Source: an uncultured Lachnobacterium sp.
GTDB taxonomy: Bacteria > Bacillota > Clostridia > Lachnospirales > Lachnospiraceae
Direction of reading: 5' to 3'
Length of the DNA stretch: 64,000 bases
Assembly (NCBI GenBank): GCA_900550545.1
Contig: URSS01000005.1
Location: 50,000 to 113,999 of the forward strand
In this document: in pieces, positions 17,035 to 24,924 of the stretch
Position numbering within the stretch: the first letter of the stretch is position 1
Layout of the letters: each line of letters opens with the position of its first letter
Made by a program: the position numbers and the translations under genes
The notes under the pieces: model-generated
Told to the model about the DNA's origin: nothing
The model's database searches: none
Seen by the model: only the letters and a program-made list of their open reading frames with translations

Positions 17035-17080
17035 CAAAAAAACCGCATCCTCAATCCTGACGGACTGAAAATGCGGGTTT
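17035..17080 (-). terminator. Terminator of pgi
   Basis: On the minus strand AACCCGCAT pairs with ATGCGGTT, and an inner CAGTCC/GGATTG extends the stem. A run of T follows. It lies about 50 bp after the pgi stop. Confidence 0.85.
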
Positions 17081-17131
17081 GTTATTATATATTTCATTTA
17101 TTATCGGGTCTGGTTAATGTATAAACGTTTA

Positions 17132-18712
17132 CTAGATGTTCAATAAATCACTGAACTCTTTTAATGCACCATCTGTCTCATGTGCAAGTACACGTTTTGC
17201 CAGTACTTTACCAAGCTGAACACCTTCCTGATCGAAGCTGTTTACATTCCATAAGAATCCCTGGAACATAATCTTGTTCTCAAAGTGTGCAAGTAATGCA
17301 CCCAGAGACTTCGGATTTACGCTGTCTCCGATAATAATGCTGGATGGACGTCCACCTTCGAAGTTCTTGTTACGGTTCTCATCTTCTTTACCACATGCAA
17401 AGGCAACGATCTGTGCTGCAACGTTTGCGCAGAGCTTCTGCTGGCTTGTGCTGTCCTGAATCACAACATCTGTACCGATCTGGCTGTTCTTGAATCCAAC
17501 AAACTGAAGAGGCACGATATCTGTTCCCTGATGAAGCAACTGATAGAAGGAATGCTGTCCGTTTGTTCCAGGCTCACCAAAGATCACTGGTCCGGTCGGA
17601 TAATTTACCGGCTCACCAAAACGGTTAACGGATTTACCGTTAGACTCCATATCTACCTGCTGTAAGTGTGCAGGGAAACGGTTCAATGCCTGTGAATATG
17701 GAAGAACGGCTATACTTGGGTATCCCAATACGTTGCGCTCATATACACCGATCAATGCATCAAGCATTTCAGGGTTCTTTAAGACATCCTTATTTGCAGA
17801 AAGCTTATCTTCTGCTGCTGCACCCTCTAAGAACTGTGCGAATACGTCCGGTCCGAATGCCAGAGAAAGCACTGCTCCACCAACTGCGGATGTAGAAGAA
17901 TAGCGGCCACCGATGTAATCATCCATGAAGAATGCTGCAAGATAATCATCACTCTTTGCCAGAGGAGATGTCTCACTTGTTACAGCGATCATATGCTTAG
18001 ATGCATCCAGTCCTGCTTTCTTTAATGCGTCTTTTACGAATGACTCATTTGTTAAAGTCTCAAGTGTTGTACCTGATTTGGAAACAAGTACGAAGATAGA
18101 ATGTGCTACATCAACAGAGTTCAATACTGCTGCTGCGTCATCAGGATCTACGTTGCTGATGAATTTTGCTTCCATCTTGAATGTATTATTTTTCTTTGCC
18201 CAGTTTTCAAGTGCCAGATACATAGCACGAGGGCCAAGGTCACTACCACCGATACCGATCTGAACAACTGTTGTGAACTTCTCGCCTGCTGCGTTTGTGA
18301 TCTCACCTGCATGTACTTTGTTTGCAAAATCAGCGATTCTCTGCTGCTGCTCAACGTAGAACTTGCGCTTGTCCACGCCATCAGCAACTACTGCATTGCC
18401 TAACTGTCCACGAGTCAGCTGATGAAGAACGAGACGGTTCTCACCGGTATTGATCACTGCACCATTGTAAAGTTCCTCAAATTTCTCTGCAAGTTGTGCT
18501 TCTTCTGCCAGTTTTACGAGAGCATCCAGTACATTGTCATCTACAGCTTTTGCGGCATAATTATAGGTAAATCCCTCTGCCATCGGAACGCTGTAATTCT
18601 TTACACGGTTTGCTCCGTTCTCACCGGACATAACCTCTGCAAGGTTTACACGCTCTACTTTTGAAAGCTTATCAAAAGAATCAAGAGTATCTAAGTTGTT
18701 CCAGGTAACCAT
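17132..18712 (-). CDS. pgi: Glucose-6-phosphate isomerase
   Basis: A 526-residue glycolytic isomerase interconverting glucose 6-phosphate and fructose 6-phosphate. The sugar-isomerase motifs are present: IGIGGSDLGPRA, SKSGTTLETL (phosphate binding), GGRYSSTSAVG, FGEPGTNGQHSFYQLLHQGT with catalytic Glu and His, and QLGKVLAKRV with the C-terminal Lys. This is the longer form of the family, whereas many Firmicutes enzymes have about 450 residues. It is monocistronic, with a promoter at 18766-18794, AAGGAGGAAA before the start and its own terminator. Well-conserved codons and a higher G+C than the genes to its left suggest core-genome status. Confidence 0.97.
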   Translation of the reverse strand: MVTWNNLDTLDSFDKLSKVERVNLAEVMSGENGANRVKNYSVPMAEGFTYNYAAKAVDDNVLDALVKLAEEAQLAEKFEELYNGAVINTGENRLVLHQLTRGQLGNAVVADGVDKRKFYVEQQQRIADFANKVHAGEITNAAGEKFTTVVQIGIGGSDLGPRAMYLALENWAKKNNTFKMEAKFISNVDPDDAAAVLNSVDVAHSIFVLVSKSGTTLETLTNESFVKDALKKAGLDASKHMIAVTSETSPLAKSDDYLAAFFMDDYIGGRYSSTSAVGGAVLSLAFGPDVFAQFLEGAAAEDKLSANKDVLKNPEMLDALIGVYERNVLGYPSIAVLPYSQALNRFPAHLQQVDMESNGKSVNRFGEPVNYPTGPVIFGEPGTNGQHSFYQLLHQGTDIVPLQFVGFKNSQIGTDVVIQDSTSQQKLCANVAAQIVAFACGKEDENRNKNFEGGRPSSIIIGDSVNPKSLGALLAHFENKIMFQGFLWNVNSFDQEGVQLGKVLAKRVLAHETDGALKEFSDLLNI

Positions 18713-18765
18713 TATAGTTTCCTCCTTATTATTAATTATTTCATTTATTTCCTCAATCGTACTAG

Positions 18766-18794
18766 ATTATACTATTAATTCCCTTCAAGTTCAA
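18766..18794 (-). promoter_or_regulatory. Sigma-A-type promoter of pgi
   Basis: TTGAAC (18789-18794), 17-bp spacer, TATAAT (18766-18771), about 54 bp before the pgi start codon. Confidence 0.75.
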
Positions 18795-18853
18795 TGTCAG
18801 AAGTACTTAAATACTTAAAAAATTGCATTAGATTTCGCTCATTTTCGACAAAT

Positions 18854-19981
18854 TCATAAAAAATGCCGCCCTTTTGCATACTCTGCCAGTTGCCGGTTTG
18901 CCTCATTTAACGGACCAAACTGTTCCACTGCACAGATACATTTGCTACATGAATCCACGATTTTCTTTGCTTCCTGCACCTTTTTTTCATCGATCGGGTA
19001 AAAGGCTCTCTCCCACACAAGTTGTACTGCCATCGCCTTTGCTGCTGCAAATTCCACATCATTTTCCTGAAGTATGCCTGCCGCAAACGGAATATTCTGT
19101 CTTTGCAGGCAATGATATACCGGAATCCCCGCACCGCCTCCACCAATGACAAACACTTTCGGTGCCTGTGCATTTTTCGGAAAAAACACCTGTCCGGTAA
19201 GCGGATCAAAATTTTCCTTTGCCACGCCATATAGCTTCTGCACATAGTCTCCCGCAAAGATTTCTTCCGGTGTGCCGATGCGATCGATCCGATCCCCTTT
19301 TACGCATGCAATCGTATCGGATATCTTCTGCGCAAGGTCAAGTTCATGAAGTGACATGACGATTGCAAGATTGCGTTCTCTTGCAAGCAGACGGATATTC
19401 GCCAGAATGTCCAGCTTAAATCCCATATCCAGATAGGATGTCGGCTCATCCAGCACAAGAATCTTCGTGTCCTGCGCAATGGCGCGCGCAAGCATCAGAC
19501 GCTGCCTTTGTCCATCACTGATTTTCATGAAATCCTGCTCCTGCACTTCTTTCGCATGTACCAGTGCAATCGCCTCATCGACTTTCTCCCAGTCCTCCGG
19601 GGACAAAATTCCCAACCGCCCCGTATATGGATAACGCCCCGATGCTACAACTTCCCGTCCGCTCATCAGTTCCGTTCGGACGCGCTCCGTCATGACCATG
19701 GATAATCTCCGGGAAACTTCATTGTCCCCCATACCACGCATCGTCTCTCTTCCCAGATATACCGTTCCACCAATCTGCTTCAACTGCCGCGTAATTGTTT
19801 TTAAAATAGTGGATTTTCCGGAACCATTCGGTCCGATCAGCGTAAGGATTTCGCCCGGCCGCACCTGCAGATTCACATCTTTGATCAACGGCATTTTATC
19901 ATATCCTACCGTAAGATGCTCCGTCGAAAAGGCAGAAAGTTCTCCCTCGTTTTCTTTTCTGAAATTGCTGTTTTCGTCCAT
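18854..19981 (-). CDS. ABC importer ATPase (FecCD type) with C-terminal extension
   Basis: A 375-residue ATP-binding subunit of a metal-chelate or corrinoid importer. Residues 1 to about 265 carry Walker A (GPNGSGKST), the signature in the form ISDGQRQRL and Walker B (ILVLDEPTSYLD) with the switch His in MSLHELD. A further about 100 residues (VFVIGGGGAGIPVYHCLQR... ending AKGRHFL) go beyond the normal 260-residue length. They contain a Gly-rich motif and two closely spaced Cys (SCSKCIC); their role is unknown. It is the last gene of the cobalamin-riboswitch operon and starts 15 bp after the permease stop. Corrinoid or another tetrapyrrole is the likely substrate, inferred from the riboswitch and neighbours. 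Confidence 0.85.
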   Translation of the reverse strand: MDENSNFRKENEGELSAFSTEHLTVGYDKMPLIKDVNLQVRPGEILTLIGPNGSGKSTILKTITRQLKQIGGTVYLGRETMRGMGDNEVSRRLSMVMTERVRTELMSGREVVASGRYPYTGRLGILSPEDWEKVDEAIALVHAKEVQEQDFMKISDGQRQRLMLARAIAQDTKILVLDEPTSYLDMGFKLDILANIRLLARERNLAIVMSLHELDLAQKISDTIACVKGDRIDRIGTPEEIFAGDYVQKLYGVAKENFDPLTGQVFFPKNAQAPKVFVIGGGGAGIPVYHCLQRQNIPFAAGILQENDVEFAAAKAMAVQLVWERAFYPIDEKKVQEAKKIVDSCSKCICAVEQFGPLNEANRQLAEYAKGRHFL

Positions 19982-19996
19982 TCTCTGATCACCTCA

Positions 19997-21013
19997 TCAT
20001 CGATTCTGTTTCCGCAGCATCGCCACGATAACTACCGGTACCAAAAAGACTGCTGTCACAGAACTGATACTGATTTCCGTCGGTGCAAACACCGTCCTTG
20101 CAATTCCGTCACAGAACAGGGTAATTACTGCGCCGGCAAGAAAACAGCCCGGAATCAGAATCAGCGGCTTGGCTGTCTTCGTTGCCATCCGAACCAGATG
20201 TGGAACCGCGATTCCTACAAAAGAAATCGGACCGGCAAATGCCGTGACGCAGGCAGACAATAAACTGGACAACAGAATCAATGCAACGCGAAGTGCCTTG
20301 ACATTGACTCCCATGTTGCGCGCATAGGATTCTCCCAGCTGATACGCACCGATCGGCTTTGCAAGAAGAAACGTAATAACAATCGTGATTCCTACAAGCA
20401 CTGCCATCATCCGGATATTGTCCCATGTCATACCGGAGAAACTTCCCATGGACCAGTTATGCAGATTCACGATATTCGAGTCATCCGCGAACGTCACGCA
20501 AAAATCTGTAATTGCGGAACAAATGTATCCGATCATGATACCGCACACTACAAGCAGAGACATCCGCGAAACGCGAAACGAAATGAGAAGTACAAAACTC
20601 ATGGCAAGAAGCGATCCCACAAAAGCCGACGCCACCATGCCAAACGAACTGATATTGATGCCTTGTCCCAGCAAAAAAATCATGACAAGCGCCACAACAA
20701 GCTTTGCCCCTGATGAAATTCCCAGCACATACGGTCCCGCAATGGGATTCTGAAAAAAGCTCTGGAGTAAAAAGCCGGAAACGGACAACGCTCCGCCAAG
20801 AAGAATCGCCGCAAGGATGCGGGGAAGACGTATTTTCCATACAATCTGATACAAGGTGTCATCAGCATCCCGCTTTTGCATCAAATGTACAAAATCGGTC
20901 AACGACATCTCCACACTTCCTGCCCCCACATTCCAGCAAAAAAGCACCACAAGCAGCATGATCATTGCTGCAAATGCAATTATATATCTTGTTTTACGAT
21001 TCTTTTGTGCCAT
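19997..21013 (-). CDS. FecCD-family ABC importer permease
   Basis: A 338-residue membrane protein with about nine to ten helices and the hallmarks of the BtuC/FecCD/FhuB family: IRLPRILAAILLGGALSVSGFLLQ, NPIAGPYVLGIS, FVGIAVPHLVRM (coupling helix region) and a C-terminal segment with SVTAVFLVPVVIVAML. These permeases import siderophores, heme or cobalamin across the cytoplasmic membrane. It sits between the binding lipoprotein and ATPase genes with short gaps (33 and 15 bp), forming a complete importer. The substrate is inferred from the cobalamin riboswitch at the head of the operon. Confidence 0.9.
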   Translation of the reverse strand: MAQKNRKTRYIIAFAAMIMLLVVLFCWNVGAGSVEMSLTDFVHLMQKRDADDTLYQIVWKIRLPRILAAILLGGALSVSGFLLQSFFQNPIAGPYVLGISSGAKLVVALVMIFLLGQGINISSFGMVASAFVGSLLAMSFVLLISFRVSRMSLLVVCGIMIGYICSAITDFCVTFADDSNIVNLHNWSMGSFSGMTWDNIRMMAVLVGITIVITFLLAKPIGAYQLGESYARNMGVNVKALRVALILLSSLLSACVTAFAGPISFVGIAVPHLVRMATKTAKPLILIPGCFLAGAVITLFCDGIARTVFAPTEISISSVTAVFLVPVVIVAMLRKQNR

Positions 21014-21046
21014 AGGTGCACTCCTTTTATTAATGATTATTTGTAC

Positions 21047-22531
21047 CTATTCAATCTTTTTCAGGAAACGGTAGGAAGTATCCGCATCACCCGTAAGTAT
21101 TTTGTTCAAATCTTCGATAAAATCACAGGTTCCTGTAGACTGCTGATAGAAATTGCTGCCGGTCGTATAGACCTGACCGTTTTTTACCGCTTTAAAATCT
21201 GCAAACAGACTGTTTTTCTTTATCAGTTCATCGACGGTTTTCAGTTCACCCTCGATCGTGCCATTGTAAATGAGAATATCCGCATCCTTTTCTGCCGCAT
21301 AAAAATCTTCCATCTGCATTTTCATGGTGGAAAGTGCATTTTTCTCCCCATCCGTATAGCCGCCCAGGGAATAATTTCCGCCGGCAAGACCAATCATAGA
21401 GGCCACATAATCATTTGTTTTTCGAACCGTGATCGTTCCGTCGGAAGACACTGCAAAAAATGCTACGGTTTTTCCTGTGTTTTCCTTCTCCAAAATCGGC
21501 TTGACCCGCTCTACCTGCGCATCAAAATACGCTTTGGCCTGCTGTTCCTTTCCGAACAGTACGCCAAAAAGTTTGATCCATTCCAGCCGTCCCAGCGGAT
21601 GCTTCTCATAGCTGGAGCGCTCCACAAGTACCTTCATTCCCAGTTCTTCCAGTTTTTCTTTTACTTCCGGATTGTGGGAGATCATGGTATTTTCAACTGC
21701 AAACTTACATCCTCCGGCAAGCAGCAGCTCATAATCCGGCGCACTGTATTTTCCTGCATAGATCAGATCTCCGGACTCCATCGCGTCGGCCGCTTTTTGT
21801 ACATACCAGTCCTTTTCTTTCAGTGCTGTATATTTCACATTCGACAGTCCGTCGATCTCACAGACGAGATCCATGACTGCGCTCGATACCAGATATACAT
21901 TGGTCAGCGGCTGCTGTAACGCTACCACATCCGATGGCAGACCGGTCGGCACTGCGACACCTGCCGGTACAAGCAAAAAACGACCGTTGTCCACGATCGT
22001 AATAAGCTTATAGTTTCCATATGTATCTATCTGAAACTGATCCGCATAGGCAAGTTCCATATGCCCGGTACAGTCGAGGTCGTTAAAACTAACGTCCTCC
22101 GGAAAAGAAAATGTCAATGTATAATCAATCTCATGCGGTGTACTCATCGCAGTTGTATCACCCACGACATCCATCTTGCATGGAACTCCGGAAATCGGGA
22201 ATGTGAATGTAGAATTGCCACCTTCATTTTCATTCTCATACTTCTGATCATCTACCAGCATGTAATCATAATGCGTACTGCTCCAGACAATCGTCGCATA
22301 TGCCTGTCCATCCGTGACTTTGACTTTCGCCTCAGAATCCACAGTCGCTCTGCCGCTTCCTCCCTCAAGTGTCACATTTACGGTATATTCTCCGTCAGCT
22401 AAAGTTGCCGCTTCACTCTCGGTCTGCTGCGTCTGGGTCTGTGTCTCCACCTTGTTATTCTTTGTCCCGCATGCACATAAAAGCATACCGGCCACACATA
22501 AAGATGCGATTGTTATGATTTTCTTTCTCAT
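21047..22531 (-). CDS. Substrate-binding lipoprotein with extra N-terminal ligand domain
   Basis: A 494-residue lipoprotein with lipobox LCAC at 18-21. Residues about 45-150 form a separate beta-rich module (DGEYTVNVTLEGGSGRAT, YATIVWSSTHYDYMLVDD, PHEIDYTLTF). It resembles the beta-sandwich modules found in Gram-positive heme/iron acquisition proteins. Residues about 195-490 are a BtuF/FepB-like helical-backbone binding protein with ISHNPEVKEKLEELGMKV and GLAGGNYSLGGYT. It presumably delivers ligand to the FecCD permease downstream. A related beta module occurs at the C-terminus of the chelatase-like lipoprotein upstream, so both may bind the same molecule. Ligand identity is inferred (corrinoid or related tetrapyrrole). 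Confidence 0.8.
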   Translation of the reverse strand: MRKKIITIASLCVAGMLLCACGTKNNKVETQTQTQQTESEAATLADGEYTVNVTLEGGSGRATVDSEAKVKVTDGQAYATIVWSSTHYDYMLVDDQKYENENEGGNSTFTFPISGVPCKMDVVGDTTAMSTPHEIDYTLTFSFPEDVSFNDLDCTGHMELAYADQFQIDTYGNYKLITIVDNGRFLLVPAGVAVPTGLPSDVVALQQPLTNVYLVSSAVMDLVCEIDGLSNVKYTALKEKDWYVQKAADAMESGDLIYAGKYSAPDYELLLAGGCKFAVENTMISHNPEVKEKLEELGMKVLVERSSYEKHPLGRLEWIKLFGVLFGKEQQAKAYFDAQVERVKPILEKENTGKTVAFFAVSSDGTITVRKTNDYVASMIGLAGGNYSLGGYTDGEKNALSTMKMQMEDFYAAEKDADILIYNGTIEGELKTVDELIKKNSLFADFKAVKNGQVYTTGSNFYQQSTGTCDFIEDLNKILTGDADTSYRFLKKIE

Positions 22532-22552
22532 AATATTGATAAATTCCTTTGA

Positions 22553-24154
22553 CTATTTTGTTGCTTGCGGATCCGAAACACTGACTTTATGGTCATACCA
22601 TGTTCCTTTGGTTCCAAGAATTGCAAGATCAAACTCCTGATCCAATGCTTCAACCGGAACATCAAATCCATATACTTCTTCTGTTGTTCCGTCGCTGTAT
22701 TTTACAATGTCGGTTGTTGGCTCAAGTAATTTTGCTCCGTCTTTTGCGGCATCTGCTGCTGTTCCAACAAAGAGATTAATAATCTTCTTTGATACAAGGC
22801 TGATATGAATGGTCATCTTTCCATCTTTTACGGTCAGTGTTCCACATCCATCATTCGCTTCATTTACATGAAACATTCCACTGTCTGTATTAAACTTTGC
22901 GGCATAGGTGCCGTCTGCAAGTGCATCACTTGCACTTGCAGAAGCAGATTTGGAAACCTTACCCAGAGATTTAATCGCATTCTTTGTATGCTCAACATAA
23001 ATCTTCTGGATTGCTTCGATTTCGCCCAGTCCGGCAATCTGTGTATCGATATTGTCGAAATTGCCACTTGCTGTAAACTGGCTCTTCCATGAATCGTCAT
23101 CATCGCCTGCCATATCGTTGTTTGCGTGGTCTCCGGCAACAACCATAAGCGGACGAAGAATTACTTTTTTGTAACCAGCCTCTTTTACTGCATTAATGAC
23201 GTTCTCACATGCAGTCTCTTCCGGCTCACCTTCTACAGTTCCGATGAATACGTTGTCATATCCAAGCTGCTGCATCTGTGCAGACATCTGGCTGTAGCTG
23301 ACCTTTGCTGTATGGGATGTACCATGGCCCATAAATACAAATGCAGTACTATCTTCTTTTGCATCATCCAAAGAATCATATCCGGCAGTCTTTACAGCCT
23401 CTGCTGTAATATCTTCTGCTACGGCTTTCTTGTCTGCATTGATTTCTGTAGCGTCTGCACCAACTTCTCCTAATAAAGGTTCAGCAACGACAACTTTTTC
23501 AAATTTGTCCTTGTATGCCTCGAGTTCCCCAACAAGCTCGTCATACTCTGCACCATGCATCAAGTGTGTTGGCTGAATCACAAGATTCTTAACGCCATTG
23601 TCAACGGCTCTCTGTAATGCCTGATCTACGTTATCGATCTTCTCATTATCTCTTGCCTGTACATGGTTGATGATGATCTGTGCAGTAAATGCACGTCTTA
23701 CAGACCAATCCGGATTTGCTTCCTGAATTGCTTTCTCAACACCACCGATATCAGCAACACGGCTATCGTTGAAAGAAGTACCAAAGCTTACGACGAGAAT
23801 TTCGTTCTCGCCAATATCATCTGCATTCAAAGGATCATCCTTGGAAGCATCTCCGGTATCTCTTCCGAAATAATCAGGATCTGCATTCTCGCCCTCTACG
23901 AGCTGCTTCTGTGCATCTGTCAGCTTATCCCATGCTGCTTTTGCTGCTGCACACTGCTCGTCTGTCTTATCGGTTCTCTCCTGTACATAAATGTCATCGA
24001 TCAGTTTTGCAACTTCATCTGCAGCTGCCTGATCATCTGTCTGGGATGCCTGTGAGCTCTCTGTAGCTTCCTTTGTGTCTTTGCTTCCACATCCGCTGAA
24101 CATACTTACTGCAAGCGCACATGACAGAAACAGTGCAAGTGTCTTTTTCTTCAT
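22553..24154 (-). CDS. cbiK: Surface lipoprotein of the CbiK sirohydrochlorin cobaltochelatase family
   Basis: A 533-residue lipoprotein (lipobox ending at Cys22). After an acidic linker, residues about 115-400 match anaerobic cobaltochelatase CbiK. They include ILVVSFGTSFNDSR, RAFTAQIII, PTHLMHG with His197/His200, and FVFMGHGTSH with His277/His281, the class of residues that bind cobalt and tetrapyrrole. CbiK normally inserts Co2+ into sirohydrochlorin and is mostly cytoplasmic; periplasmic forms are known in Desulfovibrio. The C-terminal about 130 residues (from ADGTYAAKF) form a beta-rich module related to that of the neighbouring binding lipoprotein. It is the first gene of the riboswitch operon. 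Whether it still acts as a chelatase or has become a tetrapyrrole-binding protein is open. Confidence 0.85.
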   Translation of the reverse strand: MKKKTLALFLSCALAVSMFSGCGSKDTKEATESSQASQTDDQAAADEVAKLIDDIYVQERTDKTDEQCAAAKAAWDKLTDAQKQLVEGENADPDYFGRDTGDASKDDPLNADDIGENEILVVSFGTSFNDSRVADIGGVEKAIQEANPDWSVRRAFTAQIIINHVQARDNEKIDNVDQALQRAVDNGVKNLVIQPTHLMHGAEYDELVGELEAYKDKFEKVVVAEPLLGEVGADATEINADKKAVAEDITAEAVKTAGYDSLDDAKEDSTAFVFMGHGTSHTAKVSYSQMSAQMQQLGYDNVFIGTVEGEPEETACENVINAVKEAGYKKVILRPLMVVAGDHANNDMAGDDDDSWKSQFTASGNFDNIDTQIAGLGEIEAIQKIYVEHTKNAIKSLGKVSKSASASASDALADGTYAAKFNTDSGMFHVNEANDGCGTLTVKDGKMTIHISLVSKKIINLFVGTAADAAKDGAKLLEPTTDIVKYSDGTTEEVYGFDVPVEALDQEFDLAILGTKGTWYDHKVSVSDPQATK

Positions 24155-24270
24155 AATTTCTCCTTTCCCTGCGTATCAGAATATCTTTACAATTCCGATA
24201 CATTGAACCTCATGCTACATATTCCATAGAAATCACACGCTTTCCTGTCATAACGTATCTATAGATAGCA

Positions 24271-24306
24271 AAAGAAAAGCTCCATCCGGGATCTTCCGGA
24301 CGGAGC
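24271..24306 (-). terminator. Riboswitch expression-platform terminator
   Basis: Perfect 11-bp stem GCTCCATCCGG/CCGGACGGAGC (24279-24289 with 24296-24306) followed on the minus strand by TTTTCTTTT. It lies between the cobalamin aptamer and the cbiK-like gene, so ligand binding probably controls termination here. Confidence 0.85.
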
Positions 24307-24436
24307 AATCAGTCTTTAAATCACATCACAAAAGAGAGGTAAACAATAGCCTGCATTACCTTGACTTAAACAGTACGACCAATTACTCGTGATCTGCGCT
24401 CTGAAAGAAATTGTGCTATCCGTTCAGAGTGCTGTA

Positions 24437-24628
24437 CCAGATAATTGGCAGGTCTCCTGGCTGATAGATCCTCGCATCACTTCCGCCTTCCCAAACAAAA
24501 CATTGTTCAGTGCGCCTCTTGGAAGTGTACTCCCTAATCACAGTGACGAGATCGTACAGGAATTGCACCTGTTTCCCTTTTCACCAGTTGAGACACATCT
24601 TAAGATGTGTCTCAACTGACACCAACTA
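24437..24628 (-). promoter_or_regulatory. Cobalamin riboswitch
   Basis: On the minus strand the conserved parts appear in order: GGTG, a long P2 hairpin, AAAAGGGAA, CAGGTGCAATTCCTGT, CACTGTGATTAGGGAG, GGGAAGGCGG, GCGAGGATC and the closing GCCAGGAGACCTGCC (24447-24461). The P2 arm is a 34-base perfect palindrome (24585-24618). A promoter precedes it and a terminator follows. It controls the chelatase-importer operon, presumably shutting it off when adenosylcobalamin is plentiful. Confidence 0.95.
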
Positions 24629-24650
24629 TCTTCCCTATGAAACTTTCCCT

Positions 24651-24679
24651 ATCTTAGCACATTCAGCTTTTGTTTACAA
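24651..24679 (-). promoter_or_regulatory. Promoter of the riboswitch operon
   Basis: TTGTAA (24674-24679), 17-bp spacer, TAAGAT (24651-24656), placing the transcript start just before the aptamer. Confidence 0.65.
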
Positions 24680-24686
24680 CAATGTT

Positions 24687-24887
24687 TTACAAAACCAGCG
24701 TGTAAAGCACGCCGATCACTGCAAGTGCCATGCCGGAATATCCGGTCAGTGCAAATAATACTGCCATGACCTGATATTTTTTCACGCGGTCATTTCTCAA
24801 AATCACAAGAATAAATAAAACCAGCACGCTGAGTAACATAATCACCATTCCGGACGGAATCAGTATATCGATTGCATTGTTTGTCAT
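24687..24887 (-). CDS. Small two-helix membrane protein
   Basis: A 66-residue hydrophobic protein with two membrane helices (about residues 9-31 and 40-64) joined by a short basic loop (RNDRVKKY). A GAGGG ribosome site lies about nine bases before the ATG. No family is recognised. It is in the gap between the GH31 gene and the cobalamin riboswitch and probably shares the GH31 transcript, 37 bp downstream of that gene. Membrane location is clear; the function is unknown. Confidence 0.6.
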   Translation of the reverse strand: MTNNAIDILIPSGMVIMLLSVLVLFILVILRNDRVKKYQVMAVLFALTGYSGMALAVIGVLYTLVL

Positions 24888-24924
24888 CTATCTATCCCTC
24901 TATCTTTGAACGTCAAGCGTCAGC

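Noticed and set aside
20876..21919. 347-codon plus-strand open frame
   Set aside because: Antisense to the FecCD permease and binding lipoprotein genes; no ribosome site or family resemblance.
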